A stretch of DNA of 34,496 nucleotides. Source: a virus. This document shows, in pieces, positions 8,064 through 16,402 of the stretch (the stretch's first letter is position 1; every line of letters begins with the position of its first letter). The notes beneath the pieces are model-generated. The model searched no databases, had not been told where the DNA came from, and was given only the letters and a program-made list of their open reading frames with translations. The position numbers were made by a program, and so were the translations under genes. The stretch is from positions 1 to 34,496 of the IMG/VR virus record IMGVR_UViG_3300042546_000350, one strand, 5' to 3'.

Positions 8064-9338
8064 CTATGCAGTTTCTAAAGCCGCTTTATCAGTTGAGAAA
8101 GTACCTTTAACGAAAGCTGTTCTATCGTTGTTTTTAACAACCATTGCACCTCTATACTCAGCGATGATAGTTCTAAGGTTTTTAGTCCAGTCATTACCAT
8201 CAATACCCATTTGTACAGATAAAGTACCTAAATCATACAATGTAGCTAAATTGAAAGCACCTACTAAATAAGTTCCTGCAGTTACCAAAGTAGTTTTGAT
8301 AATTGGAATACCATCTAAAGACAATTGACCTGCAATCATTTGTAAACGGTCAACATAACGCTTATCAGTAGCACTAACTTTAATTACTAATAATTTAGCA
8401 ATATCAGTAGGATGACATAAGATAGCAGTAGGCTCAGGTTGGTCAGCGATAGCAATTTGATTAATTGCAACAACCAATACATCAGCTTCATTTGCGTTGT
8501 CAATAGCCAAAGCGAAATCGCCAGCAGAAAATGCAGTAGCAGTAGTTCTAACACCATTCATATTTGGAGCAGTACCATTTCCAGAATAAGCAGTTAACTC
8601 AATATCTTTATTTAGCTCTCTTAACAATTCGTTGTTAATTTCTGATTCGATAAAATCAATATCGTCTAACATTTCAGTAGATACTTTGATGAACGCAGTA
8701 CGTTTAACAACTGATTGAGATGCAACAACTAAGTTGAAGTCAATTTGGTTTTTAGTATCACCCTCAGCAGTTCCACCAGCAGAACCCTCTTTACCTGATT
8801 GATAAACCCAAGAAATAATGTTTGAAGTTGCACGACCTCTTGACACTAAATCCATCAATCTTACTCTACGAGAAGCGATAGTATTTAATCCTGCGATACG
8901 TTGCTCAACTGGAACATTACCCCCTGATACGTTAGAACTTTCTAACATTGTGCCAACTGTTTTAACCTCCATAGATACCCAAGGAGCAGAAGGTGAGTCT
9001 TTCAATCCTTTAATTGAATCAACATTAGATTTTAACGCTTCTTTAATAGAAGATTCTTTAACAACTGAATTAGACTCTTTAGAAGCCTTGATTTGTAAAC
9101 CAATTTCTTTTAACGCTTCATTAAGGTTTTTCATTTGCTCCATTTGAGAATCTCTCAAATCGTTAACCATTTTCTCAATAGCTTCTTTGTCAGCTTTTGT
9201 AGATACTAACTCTTCAATTTCTTTTGATACGTTAGCGTTAAATTCGTTATATAAACCAGCCATATCCTCAGCAGATTTAGTAGCGAATACTTCGTTTGTA
9301 ATTCCTTTAGTTTGTAGGAATAATTCAAATTTGTTCAT
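8064..9338 (-). CDS. Major capsid protein, HK97 fold
   Basis: A 424-residue protein with the layout of HK97 gp5-type capsid precursors: an N-terminal coiled-coil delta domain (about 1-100, rich in Lys/Glu, probably a built-in scaffold), then the capsid domain with segments such as RRVRLMDLVSRGRATS, a glycine-rich E-loop-like stretch (KEGSAGGTAEGDTKN, about 183-197), IKVSTEMLDDIDFIESEI (about 219-236) and a C-terminal beta strand region. The prohead protease gene one base upstream would remove the delta domain. Strong call from domain style and neighbours. Confidence 0.92.
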   Translation of the reverse strand: MNKFELFLQTKGITNEVFATKSAEDMAGLYNEFNANVSKEIEELVSTKADKEAIEKMVNDLRDSQMEQMKNLNEALKEIGLQIKASKESNSVVKESSIKEALKSNVDSIKGLKDSPSAPWVSMEVKTVGTMLESSNVSGGNVPVEQRIAGLNTIASRRVRLMDLVSRGRATSNIISWVYQSGKEGSAGGTAEGDTKNQIDFNLVVASQSVVKRTAFIKVSTEMLDDIDFIESEINNELLRELNKDIELTAYSGNGTAPNMNGVRTTATAFSAGDFALAIDNANEADVLVVAINQIAIADQPEPTAILCHPTDIAKLLVIKVSATDKRYVDRLQMIAGQLSLDGIPIIKTTLVTAGTYLVGAFNLATLYDLGTLSVQMGIDGNDWTKNLRTIIAEYRGAMVVKNNDRTAFVKGTFSTDKAALETA

Positions 9339-9339
9339 C

Positions 9340-10110
9340 TTACTTTTTTAATAGATTAATAAAAAATTGTTTTTGTTCTTCCTGAGTATCTTTTGATGGC
9401 TCATTGTTTGATGTGTTATTGTCAACGGCATCAATATTTTTAACAGTTGGAGTTAGCGAGTTTGAACCTTGCCATAATACACAACTATATTCTTTTAATT
9501 TAGCTTCTTTTACTACCCAAAAGTAACCCATCTTATCAGCAGTTTCAGGATTACCCAACATTGGATATACTTCATTCCATAATTTATAGGCTTCAACTTC
9601 TTGTGGTTGATTAACTGCAATTTGTAAATTAACGTATTGCATACCTACTGAGTGTTGATTTACTTCATTATTCTTGTAAGCATCATATACTTGACAATTA
9701 TAATCTTCAATCAATTCTGTTTCACCTATTACGCAAATAGTCTTACCATCTTTGTTAACTCCTAAATCAGTCCAATTAACATTAACTTCTTTAACAGATT
9801 TAACTTTACCTACTTTTGAATTAAATGAATGCTCATGATTATCAAAGTGAAATATCTTATCTTGATTCTCTTTAATTGATTTAGTGAAACATCCTTTAAC
9901 GTGTACATCACCATGAGAATCTAACCAATAATATGTATTAGCAATAACTTTTACAACATTATCTTGTTCGTCATCTTCTAAAAGAACCTTAGTAACGTTT
10001 TCATTATCTTCTTTAATAATGTGGTTATTTACTACGTCTGAATGTTTATAAGCACTCTTTTTGATATTAATAGCTTCTTGCTTGTTTTTTAATATTTCTT
10101 CTAAAGTCAT
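9340..10110 (-). CDS. HK97-family prohead maturation protease
   Basis: A 256-residue protein with family U35/S78 features: DSHGDVHVKGCFTKSI (about 64-79), the histidine motif HFDNHEH (88-94) and the serine motif QHSVGM (152-157, Ser154), then a Trp/Glu-rich strand segment. It cleaves the capsid delta domain and probably scaffold during head maturation. The acidic C-terminal tail (about 228-256) is typical. Its ATG overlaps a 29-codon upstream ORF by 4 nt (ATGA) and its stop is one base from the capsid ATG. Confidence 0.9.
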   Translation of the reverse strand: MTLEEILKNKQEAINIKKSAYKHSDVVNNHIIKEDNENVTKVLLEDDEQDNVVKVIANTYYWLDSHGDVHVKGCFTKSIKENQDKIFHFDNHEHSFNSKVGKVKSVKEVNVNWTDLGVNKDGKTICVIGETELIEDYNCQVYDAYKNNEVNQHSVGMQYVNLQIAVNQPQEVEAYKLWNEVYPMLGNPETADKMGYFWVVKEAKLKEYSCVLWQGSNSLTPTVKNIDAVDNNTSNNEPSKDTQEEQKQFFINLLKK

Positions 10111-10196
10111 TTCTTAACTATTTCATTAGTATTAACTTGTTTTAGCTTATCTTTTTTTAGCTTCTTAATATCTTGTAATGTAACTTCTTTTTTCAT
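10107..10196 (-). CDS. 29-residue Lys-rich leader gene of the head operon
   Basis: ORF MKKEVTLQDIKK... of 29 codons. It ends in an ATGA overlap with the prohead protease start and is preceded at 18 nt by the -7 box TAATTTTG. The Lys-rich helix with no hydrophobic core suggests either a very small basic protein or a translated leader that couples translation to the protease. No family recognised. Confidence 0.5.
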   Translation of the reverse strand: MKKEVTLQDIKKLKKDKLKQVNTNEIVKK

Positions 10197-10214
10197 AGAA
10201 TGTTAATCTTTTAA

Positions 10215-10222
10215 CAAAATTA
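10215..10222 (-). promoter_or_regulatory. Head operon promoter (-7 box)
   Basis: Minus-strand TAATTTTG fits TAnnTTTG. Its last G is 19 nt from the A of the ATG at 10196. It mirrors the portal promoter 22 nt away. Confidence 0.6.
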
Positions 10223-10244
10223 ATCATTTTTATATAATAATACT

Positions 10245-10252
10245 TAAATTTG
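10245..10252 (+). promoter_or_regulatory. Portal gene promoter (-7 box)
   Basis: Plus-strand TAAATTTG fits TAnnTTTG. Its last G is 19 nt from the A of the portal ATG at 10271, the same distance as for the divergent head promoter. Confidence 0.6.
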
Positions 10253-10270
10253 TTAAAAAAATATTATTTC

Positions 10271-11503
10271 ATGGCATTTACACCGATACAATACATTGCA
10301 AGTCGTTTACGTCACTTTAGAGGTAAAGATACTTACACCCAAACACCAGTTTTTACACAATCGCAAATTTTTAACGGTAAAACTCCTTTATGGGTATCTG
10401 TTGACGATAAAGAAGCTGAAGTATTTAACACTACCCCTGAATTGTATAGTGTTATTATGAAGAAAGCTACTATGTACAGTAACGGTATATTTAAGCATTA
10501 TAAGACTGTTGGCGGTAAAGTAGTTGAAGTTGAAAATAGCGAGTATTTAAAGCTATTAGAAAAACCAAATGCTTTGCAAGGTCGCAATGAATGGATGATG
10601 GATGAATTGATACAAACCTCTGTATATGGTTGTTCATTCGGTTATAAGCTACAAGGTTATAGAGGTGCTACACCATCGGCATTATACAACTTACCAGCTA
10701 ATAGAATGAAAATAATTCCAACTGGTAAAATATACCAACAAAGCAAATTAGAAGATATTATTAAAGAATATCAATTAACTAATTATAGCGGTCATGTTGA
10801 AACGTTTGAAACTAACCAAGTTTTATATTCTCGTATTCAAAACCCTGAGAATCCAATTCTAGGTAAAAGTCCTTTACACGCTTTACAAATGCCTATATCA
10901 AATATTAGAGGTGCATACGGTTACAGAAACGTTTTAATTAATGAGCGTGGTGCAATTGGTATGATTTCAAACGATTCTAAAGATAGTGAGGGTGGAGTAC
11001 CTTTGAGTAATGCAGAACGTGAAAAGATAGAAAAGCAATTTGTACAAGACTACGGTATTCAACAAAATAAGAATAAAGTGTTAATTAGTTCATCTAACTT
11101 GAAATGGACTCCTTTTAGTTATCCTACTAAAGATTTAATGCTATTTGAAGAGATTACAAGCGATTTAAGAGCAATTATTGACTTGTACGGTATGAATGAG
11201 TATTTATTTAGTAAAGATAAAGGTAGTACATTCGCTAACTTGTTAGAGGGTAAAAGAATGGCTTATCAAGACTGTATTATTCCATACGCTGAGGATTTCA
11301 CATATAAACTCACTAATTTCTTAGGATTAGACGTTAAAGGCGAATGGATAGCATTAGATTATAGTCATGTCGAAGCGTTACAACAAAATAATAAAGCAAT
11401 TGCAGAAACTAATAAATTAAAAGCTGAAGCATACAATAGTTTATTAGGTAGTGGAAACTTTAACGATAAAGAATTAAGAGAATTATTAGGATTAACTTTG
11501 TAA
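10271..11503 (+). CDS. Portal protein, HK97 family, on the opposite strand
   Basis: A 410-residue portal starting MAFTPIQYIASRLRHF. I used the ATG at 10271 because the upstream extension starts only at TTG (10250), inside the -7 box. Portal hallmarks: a KATMYSNGIFKHYK-type N-terminal segment, LLEKPNALQGRNEWM (about 95-109, the LxxPNpxxs-type motif of HK97 portals), YNLPANRMKII, and a C-terminal helical crown with DLRAIIDLYGMNEYLF. It forms the dodecameric DNA entry ring that docks the terminase. It lies between the terminase and protease genes as expected but is transcribed opposite to both, from its own promoter and with its own terminator. Confidence 0.93.
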   Translation: MAFTPIQYIASRLRHFRGKDTYTQTPVFTQSQIFNGKTPLWVSVDDKEAEVFNTTPELYSVIMKKATMYSNGIFKHYKTVGGKVVEVENSEYLKLLEKPNALQGRNEWMMDELIQTSVYGCSFGYKLQGYRGATPSALYNLPANRMKIIPTGKIYQQSKLEDIIKEYQLTNYSGHVETFETNQVLYSRIQNPENPILGKSPLHALQMPISNIRGAYGYRNVLINERGAIGMISNDSKDSEGGVPLSNAEREKIEKQFVQDYGIQQNKNKVLISSSNLKWTPFSYPTKDLMLFEEITSDLRAIIDLYGMNEYLFSKDKGSTFANLLEGKRMAYQDCIIPYAEDFTYKLTNFLGLDVKGEWIALDYSHVEALQQNNKAIAETNKLKAEAYNSLLGSGNFNDKELRELLGLTL

Positions 11504-11522
11504 ACGACTACTACTACAAAGT

Positions 11523-11553
11523 AAAAAGGCTACCTAATTTAGATAGCCTTTTT
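11523..11553. terminator. Bidirectional terminator between portal and terminase operons
   Basis: A perfect 10-bp stem AAAAAGGCTA/TAGCCTTTTT (11523-11532, 11544-11553) with an 11-nt loop and U-tracts in both directions. It separates convergent portal (+) and terminase (-) transcription. Confidence 0.85.
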
Positions 11554-11763
11554 TTATAAACAAAGTACAATCTTATTATTATACATTGATTCTATAACGC
11601 TTTTAAATCCGTGCCTATGTAATGCAACTATTAATAGTTCATCATTGTATCTTTTAACACCTTTTACACTTATTGTAGGTTTTGGATATACTAATATATT
11701 ATTTTCTATAATAAAGTCGTTATAACCTAGCTTTATTAAAGCGCCTTGTAATTTTTTAATCAT
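11554..11763 (-). CDS. 69-residue protein after the large terminase
   Basis: Starts MIKKLQGALIKLGYNDF and ends NNKIVLCL. I chose the ATG at 11763, giving an 8-nt overlap with the terminase stop; an upstream in-frame start would overlap terminase by about 90 nt. Mixed helix and strand, no recognised domain. The last gene of the terminase operon, its stop adjoins the terminator. Confidence 0.55.
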   Translation of the reverse strand: MIKKLQGALIKLGYNDFIIENNILVYPKPTISVKGVKRYNDELLIVALHRHGFKSVIESMYNNKIVLCL

Positions 11764-13153
11764 TGAATGAATCTTTATAAAATGAACGTGCCATGGAAGA
11801 CAATCCGTGTACACTATCGGGGGCATCATCATTTTTAGATGAGCCATCCATTAAGTACGTTGTAAATTGTCTAAAAAAGTTATGATATTCTGAGCCTACT
11901 ACACTATTGTTAAGAAATACACAATTATCCTTAATCCATCCCGAACCTTGGAATATACGTGTCTGTTTGTTTTGTGTGCTATGTACGTTAAGCAATTTAG
12001 TTTCATTAACGTTAGGCTCTAACATATGCTTGTATAATGCACCAGCACCATTTGACTCAATACGGCAAAATTCAGGATTATATTTATTAAGTAATAAAGC
12101 TGTTTTCTGAACGTTAACTTGTGCTTCTTCATTTGTGAATACACAATCAACAATGTATAGTTTTTTATTAATTATAGCACCTATTAAGCATGAATGATAA
12201 TCACCACCTTTAGACGTTGCTACGTCAATATAAGCTAAAAAGTGTTCTACTTTTGATAGGTCAATACTATCCGTTAAATTTAAAGTATCTTTTGAGAATA
12301 ATATTCCCTCTTTAGGTATTGGATTTTGTAAATATTGAGTACCAAATACCCAAGGATTAATACGTTTTAGTTCTTCTAATTCTGCTATTGTGTGTTTAAA
12401 TTCCCAAAGTGCAGTACCATCATCTTTAATACATGGTAAACTAATAACCTCCCATTCATCAGGTTCTTTGTCAATTAAGTAACCACATAAATCTAATTCG
12501 TTTAGACGTTGCATAATTACAATTATAGGAGTATTTCGTGAGTTTACCCTATTCCTAATTGTAGTATCGAATTTTTGATTTACTTTATTTCTTAACGTTT
12601 CAGAGTCTGCATCATCAGGTTTAATAGGGTCATCTATTATTATAGCACCACCAAACTTAAAATCGTAAAAGTCATCTTCATCATCTACGTTACCAGCTCC
12701 AAAACCTGTTACCTGACCACTAGAAGAACGTGCCAAAACTCCACCACCTTGTGTAGTGTACCATTTATTTTTAGCTCTTGAATCAGCTTTAATTTTAACG
12801 TATGGAAATAACTCTTGATATTCATCTGAACTAATTAAGTCTTTTACCTCCTCTGAGTTATCAAGTGCTAATTGGTCTGAATATGATAAATGAATAAACT
12901 TAGCTTTTGGATTAATAGCAAGTGAATGAGCTATAAAGTTTTTAACTGCTAATTCTGTTTTACCGTATCTAGGAGCTATGTTAATTATTAAACGTTTACA
13001 ATTACCTTTCTGAACACGTTCTAAGGCATCTATAATTATCTTATGATGTTCACCTAATATAAATTTACGTTTTTGACGTTCCTTAAAAAAGTATTTAGTA
13101 AATAATTCAAATGATGAATACAACTCAGCTCTTATAACGTCTTTAGTAGTCAT
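11756..13153 (-). CDS. terL: Terminase large subunit
   Basis: A 465-residue ATPase-nuclease that packages DNA. ATPase half: Walker A-like APRYGKTE (about 60-67), Walker B IIIDDP (171-176), and a coupling-type segment IVIMQRLNELDLCGYL (211-226). Nuclease half, RNase H fold: YIDVATSKGGDYHS with Asp310 and Asp318, RIESNGAG with Glu366, and DAPDSVHG with Asp443/446. Length and motif order fit Terminase_6-type enzymes. It overlaps the small subunit by 11 nt. Mechanism (cos or pac) cannot be told from the sequence alone. Confidence 0.95.
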   Translation of the reverse strand: MTTKDVIRAELYSSFELFTKYFFKERQKRKFILGEHHKIIIDALERVQKGNCKRLIINIAPRYGKTELAVKNFIAHSLAINPKAKFIHLSYSDQLALDNSEEVKDLISSDEYQELFPYVKIKADSRAKNKWYTTQGGGVLARSSSGQVTGFGAGNVDDEDDFYDFKFGGAIIIDDPIKPDDADSETLRNKVNQKFDTTIRNRVNSRNTPIIVIMQRLNELDLCGYLIDKEPDEWEVISLPCIKDDGTALWEFKHTIAELEELKRINPWVFGTQYLQNPIPKEGILFSKDTLNLTDSIDLSKVEHFLAYIDVATSKGGDYHSCLIGAIINKKLYIVDCVFTNEEAQVNVQKTALLLNKYNPEFCRIESNGAGALYKHMLEPNVNETKLLNVHSTQNKQTRIFQGSGWIKDNCVFLNNSVVGSEYHNFFRQFTTYLMDGSSKNDDAPDSVHGLSSMARSFYKDSFND

Positions 13154-13634
13154 TTCTAAGTTTATCAGCTATTTCTTTTATTTGCTCAGGACTTAACTCA
13201 GTTTCGTTTTTATTATGGTTAATATTAACTGATTCTGTTTGTTCTTTAAGTCCTTGAATACGTGCAATTATATTAGCATTATACATTCCAACTGTTGCAC
13301 CTATTAATTGATTTGTATCAATAGTTTTTTCAATATCTGCAATGACCCTCAAAAAGTCATCATTACAAGTCTTTTTAAATTCTCTTAACCAATTATCAGA
13401 ACAACCTATATAAAGGAAAAAAGCATCTCTTGTATAAGGTCTAGGAGTAGGTATTTCCTTTTCTATATATCCTTTATCTGTTTTAGTTGATTCTGTTTTA
13501 ATTATAGGATTATCATCACACCATTGAAAGTATTCAAATGCACTTTCTAGAAGTAATTCAGGAGTTTCAAATAACTTATCTCTACCGTGTTTACTTCTTA
13601 GTTTCCAAAATTGATTTCCTTTTTGTGCTGACAT
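13143..13634 (-). CDS. Terminase small subunit
   Basis: A 163-residue protein with GNQFWKLRSKHGRDKLF at residues 6-22 and ESAFEYFQWCDDNP (about 30-43), followed by a helix-turn-helix-like region, RDAFFLYIGCSDNWLREFK. This is the style of DNA-packaging small subunits in Bacteroidota phages. It sits just before the large subunit and overlaps it. It recognises the packaging start on viral DNA and stimulates the motor. Adjacent without gap to the small gene upstream. Confidence 0.85.
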   Translation of the reverse strand: MSAQKGNQFWKLRSKHGRDKLFETPELLLESAFEYFQWCDDNPIIKTESTKTDKGYIEKEIPTPRPYTRDAFFLYIGCSDNWLREFKKTCNDDFLRVIADIEKTIDTNQLIGATVGMYNANIIARIQGLKEQTESVNINHNKNETELSPEQIKEIADKLRNDY

Positions 13635-13820
13635 TTATTTCTTAGTCTTAAATTCTTTGTAATTCTGTATAATATGTAAATAGAGTTCTTTCGTATATTC
13701 TGATTCATCATATAACAACATACATGACTTTTTAATATCTTCAAAAGTTCCGTATTTCGTTATTACCCATTTACGTAATGGTAATTGAAGTATTTGCTTT
13801 AAAAGTTCTCTATTCTCCAT
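13635..13820 (-). CDS. 61-residue PL-x-KW protein heading the terminase operon
   Basis: Begins MENRELLKQILQLPLRKWV. I chose the ATG at 13820; the frame extends two codons to a TTG inside the -7 box. Residues 5-45 resemble part of the pre-tape-measure protein at 4474-4974 (PL.KW, G at +7, acidic E/D..K spacing), suggesting a shared small helical domain. Function unknown; position with terminase genes suggests a packaging or head role. Confidence 0.6.
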   Translation of the reverse strand: MENRELLKQILQLPLRKWVITKYGTFEDIKKSCMLLYDESEYTKELYLHIIQNYKEFKTKK

Positions 13821-13823
13821 ACG

Positions 13824-13831
13824 CAAATATA
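13824..13831 (-). promoter_or_regulatory. Terminase operon promoter (-7 box)
   Basis: Minus-strand TATATTTG, only 3 nt before the ATG at 13820. If used, transcription would start at or near the start codon (leaderless message). Confidence 0.45.
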
Positions 13832-13846
13832 ATAATCTTTTTTAAT

Positions 13847-14017
13847 TTAATATTTTTTTTGCATTATTTTAAATAAGTCTGAACTACCTAAACAATAAGA
13901 CTTTTTTGAAAGTTTAATTAAATCCTCTTTTGCTTGTTCATTTAACTTATGTTTCAATACTAATTCATCAATGTATTCGTGTATTGATTTAGCGTTTATT
14001 TCTTTAACTTTTTTCAT
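13847..14017 (-). CDS. 56-residue hypothetical protein
   Basis: ORF MKKVKEINAKSIHEYIDE... ending IMQKKY, Lys-rich and helical. Its start overlaps the upstream 44-codon gene by 14 nt, so the pair looks translationally coupled. No family recognised. Confidence 0.5.
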   Translation of the reverse strand: MKKVKEINAKSIHEYIDELVLKHKLNEQAKEDLIKLSKKSYCLGSSDLFKIMQKKY

Positions 14018-14138
14018 GCTTTTCTTTTAAATATATTTCAATCATTTTTTCAATACTTAAATTTACATACTTTTCACCGTGTAATTGAAACCATCTAAAG
14101 AATCTATATAGTTGGTTTGCTTCTTTGTCATTTTTCAT
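14004..14138 (-). CDS. 44-residue hypothetical protein
   Basis: ORF MKNDKEANQLYRFFRWFQL... ending LKEKHEKS, basic and aromatic. It overlaps the next gene by 14 nt. An A-rich leader precedes the ATG. Unknown function. Confidence 0.5.
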   Translation of the reverse strand: MKNDKEANQLYRFFRWFQLHGEKYVNLSIEKMIEIYLKEKHEKS

Positions 14139-14154
14139 GTTAACTTTTTTTAAT

Positions 14155-14187
14155 TTTCTTTACACGTTTTATTTTGATGTAAAGTTT
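14155..14187. other. Short intergenic hairpin
   Basis: Between the resolvase gene (ends 14210) and the 44-codon gene (starts 14138), CTTTACA and TGTAAAG form a 7-bp stem around a 13-nt loop. A T-rich run follows on the plus strand, but no plus-strand gene precedes it; on the minus strand it is only weakly terminator-like. Possibly an attenuator between early and packaging genes. Confidence 0.3.
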
Positions 14188-14209
14188 TTTATCTTTTGTT
14201 TATACGTTT

Positions 14210-14527
14210 CTATTTTATTTCAAATTTAATATATTCAAGTCCTTTTTTAACAATTACTTTTTTAACATTCAATTCATATATTTGTCGGTCATCAAAGTTA
14301 TATTTTTTAACTAAACAATCTATAAAAGGCTTTAAACCGTTATCTATATCATTTAATTTGGAACTTAAACCAAACTCAATATTTATAGTATAAGTTTCTT
14401 TGTTTAATTTTAAGTTGGGTAATATGCTTAATACTTCATCTATGTACTTATTATACTTTGGAGTTTTAAATCTTCTACCTTGAAATGCTTGATTAACTGA
14501 TAATGCTTTTATATCTAATTTAATCAT
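14210..14527 (-). CDS. RusA-like Holliday junction resolvase
   Basis: A 105-residue protein. Residues 58-86 carry the RusA acidic pattern: Asp60 and Asp62 in LNDIDNGLKP, Asp70 in FIDCL, then Asp79/Asp80 in NFDDRQIYEL. RusA family enzymes are small dimeric nucleases of about 120 residues that cut four-way junctions; in phages they resolve recombination intermediates before packaging. It overlaps the upstream gene by 8 nt. Confidence 0.85.
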   Translation of the reverse strand: MIKLDIKALSVNQAFQGRRFKTPKYNKYIDEVLSILPNLKLNKETYTINIEFGLSSKLNDIDNGLKPFIDCLVKKYNFDDRQIYELNVKKVIVKKGLEYIKFEIK

Positions 14528-14774
14528 CTATTCTAAAGTTTTCGTTTATTATCTCTATTCCAAAATCAACACATAATACCTCAGTTTCACAAATTAGGCT
14601 TTCCATTTCGTCGTGCGAATATAACTTACAACTTATTTCAGTATCTAAATTAGCATTACTTTTTAAAATAGAATCTAAGTCATCTATTCCGTTTTTATAT
14701 CCAATACTTACCCACTCGCTAAATAGTTTATGCAGTAGTGTTTTATACTTTGTTATTTGTTTTGGTGTTGCCAT
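14520..14774 (-). CDS. 84-residue acidic hypothetical protein
   Basis: Starts MATPKQITKYKTLLHKLF and ends INENFRIDD; helical and acidic, with two Cys near the C-terminal half. It lies between the resolvase gene and a 101-residue gene, one base after the latter's stop. No recognised domain. Confidence 0.6.
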   Translation of the reverse strand: MATPKQITKYKTLLHKLFSEWVSIGYKNGIDDLDSILKSNANLDTEISCKLYSHDEMESLICETEVLCVDFGIEIINENFRIDD

Positions 14775-14775
14775 C

Positions 14776-15081
14776 TTATTTGCTTATTATGTTTCTAACT
14801 TCTTCGCCAAGTTTTTGTCTTACTTTGTATTTTAGACCTCTTAAATGTTCTTCATTTTGTTGTAAATGTTGTCTGCATCTTCTTATAGTTTCTGGACTTG
14901 TTAACTCTCCGTTTTCTAAAGCTATTAATATTCCTTTAGCATCATTTAATTCTAATTTTCCATAAGAACTTTCAAAATCTGCTTTCCATATTTGAGAAAT
15001 CAATAATCTATCGCAATCCCTTGCATTTGTATCGTTTTCTAAAATACTTTTTACTCTTTGTTTTACTTCGTTGTTAATCAT
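14776..15081 (-). CDS. 101-residue phage protein with TSPETIRRCRQ motif
   Basis: A helical protein whose second half (GELTSPETIRRCRQHLQQ, about 58-75, then LRGLKYKVRQKLGEEV) looks like a recurrent small phage protein with a possible DNA-binding helix pair. I remember this motif from many phage genomes without assigned function. ATGA overlap (4 nt) with the gene before it. Confidence 0.65.
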   Translation of the reverse strand: MINNEVKQRVKSILENDTNARDCDRLLISQIWKADFESSYGKLELNDAKGILIALENGELTSPETIRRCRQHLQQNEEHLRGLKYKVRQKLGEEVRNIISK

Positions 15082-15368
15082 AATAATTCTATTAAGTTTT
15101 TGTTTTCTTGTTTTGCTTCTTCTAATTGTTTATCTACTCTCATTAATGCTATTTGATAGCTTGATATTAATGTTTCGTTACTTCTAACTATCTTCTCTAA
15201 CTCTATAATGCAATTTAAAGCGTTTTTAATATCTTCTAATGAACTTTCTAGTAATTTAGTATAATTACCTTGTTTATCTTTTTGATATGCCGTTAAATGC
15301 AATATTTTTAAAGTAGCTTGTAAACTTCGTAAATTTACAATATTTAAGTTAATTTCTATTTGTGTCAT
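15078..15368 (-). CDS. 96-residue coiled-coil protein
   Basis: Starts MTQIEINLNIVNLRSLQ and ends QENKNLIELL. From about residue 40 to the end it has heptad-like Leu/Ile spacing with Lys/Glu, a likely coiled coil. Its ATG overlaps the helicase stop by one base (TGATG). May be a helicase partner by position; no direct evidence. Confidence 0.55.
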   Translation of the reverse strand: MTQIEINLNIVNLRSLQATLKILHLTAYQKDKQGNYTKLLESSLEDIKNALNCIIELEKIVRSNETLISSYQIALMRVDKQLEEAKQENKNLIELL

Positions 15369-16402
15369 CAGAAAGGTGCATCATCAGGTTTAACATACTT
15401 CAAAGGTTTATCGAAATCATTATTTGGATTTATATTTTTATTCGAGTAAAATTCATTTATTTTAATTTCGTTTTCTTTTTTTAGTTGATATTCTCGTTCT
15501 TTATACATTTCTGATTGTATTTTAACATCAATCATATTTGGTCTTTTTATAACATCAATACCATTTATTTTAAATCCTAAACCAAAATTATAATCACACA
15601 TAATTGGTAACCCAGTCTTAGTTGGTTTACCTCCAGTATCAGTATCTTTTATTTTTACTATATCAACCATTGTATAATTCCACATTGTTTGACTACCAAT
15701 TAACCTATGTATCACTATAAAGTCATCAGCTTTATTTGAAAATGCTTTACCTCCCTCAATATCACTTTTTAATGGTGGCATAACTTCAAACTCCCAATCA
15801 TGACCTTTTGGATATGTTGCACCTCTTCTACCACTTGCAGAACTTGGATGTGTATTTATGAATAATGTTTTTCCAGTTTTAGTGAAATGTTTTAAGTCAT
15901 TTAATACATCATAATTATTTTGGTAACTCATTGGAAAACTTAAAGCATTGAATGGGTCAATTAAATAATTGTCTGTATTAGAATTGTTAAATGTATCTAA
16001 TAATTCATTAGGGGTGTATCTTCTTGAATTATCTACAAACTTAAAAAAGTGTTCAATCTTAATTAATGCCCTTTGAATTTCTTTATATGTTAAATCCATA
16101 AAAGGCTTTCTAGAATACATTTGAACTAAATCCCTCAATACCTTACCATGATAATTTTCATCCATAAACAAAGTAAAAGTTAATTCATGATTTGTTGCTA
16201 ATGCTAAAAAGTACCATTCCATCCAATACGATTTACCTACGTTATCATGACCTAAAATCATATTCAATTGGTTTTTTTTCCATACTAAATTATTATCTAA
16301 ATCACAACCTAACTTTAAACCAAAAGGAATTTTGCCATCAACATAATCATACAAGTATTGAAGAGTTGAACCTGATTGAATAATATTATTTGACTGTTCC
16401 AT
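15368..16402 (-). CDS. DnaB/RecA-fold replicative helicase-like ATPase
   Basis: A 344-residue protein. The ATG at 16402 is used because the longer form starts at TTG. RecA core, numbered from three residues earlier: Walker A GHDNVGKS (about 54-61), Walker B YLIDPFN (149-155), sensor-type NTHPSS (186-191), and GGKAFSNKADDFIVIHR (220-236), which matches the DnaB-family loop before the arginine finger. There is no primase or DnaB N-terminal domain, as in compact phage helicases. The C-terminal tail ends DDAPF, similar to an SSB-type acidic tip. It overlaps the replication protein gene upstream by 17 nt. Confidence 0.8.
   Translation of the reverse strand: MEQSNNIIQSGSTLQYLYDYVDGKIPFGLKLGCDLDNNLVWKKNQLNMILGHDNVGKSYWMEWYFLALATNHELTFTLFMDENYHGKVLRDLVQMYSRKPFMDLTYKEIQRALIKIEHFFKFVDNSRRYTPNELLDTFNNSNTDNYLIDPFNALSFPMSYQNNYDVLNDLKHFTKTGKTLFINTHPSSASGRRGATYPKGHDWEFEVMPPLKSDIEGGKAFSNKADDFIVIHRLIGSQTMWNYTMVDIVKIKDTDTGGKPTKTGLPIMCDYNFGLGFKINGIDVIKRPNMIDVKIQSEMYKEREYQLKKENEIKINEFYSNKNINPNNDFDKPLKYVKPDDAPF

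Noticed and set aside
10250-10270. Portal start at the upstream TTG
   Set aside because: The TTG is part of the -7 box; the ATG at 10271 gives a standard portal N-terminus.
14738-14965. Plus-strand 75-codon ORF with hydrophobic composition
   Set aside because: It is antisense to two minus-strand genes that fit the overlapping operon, and has no promoter or start signal.
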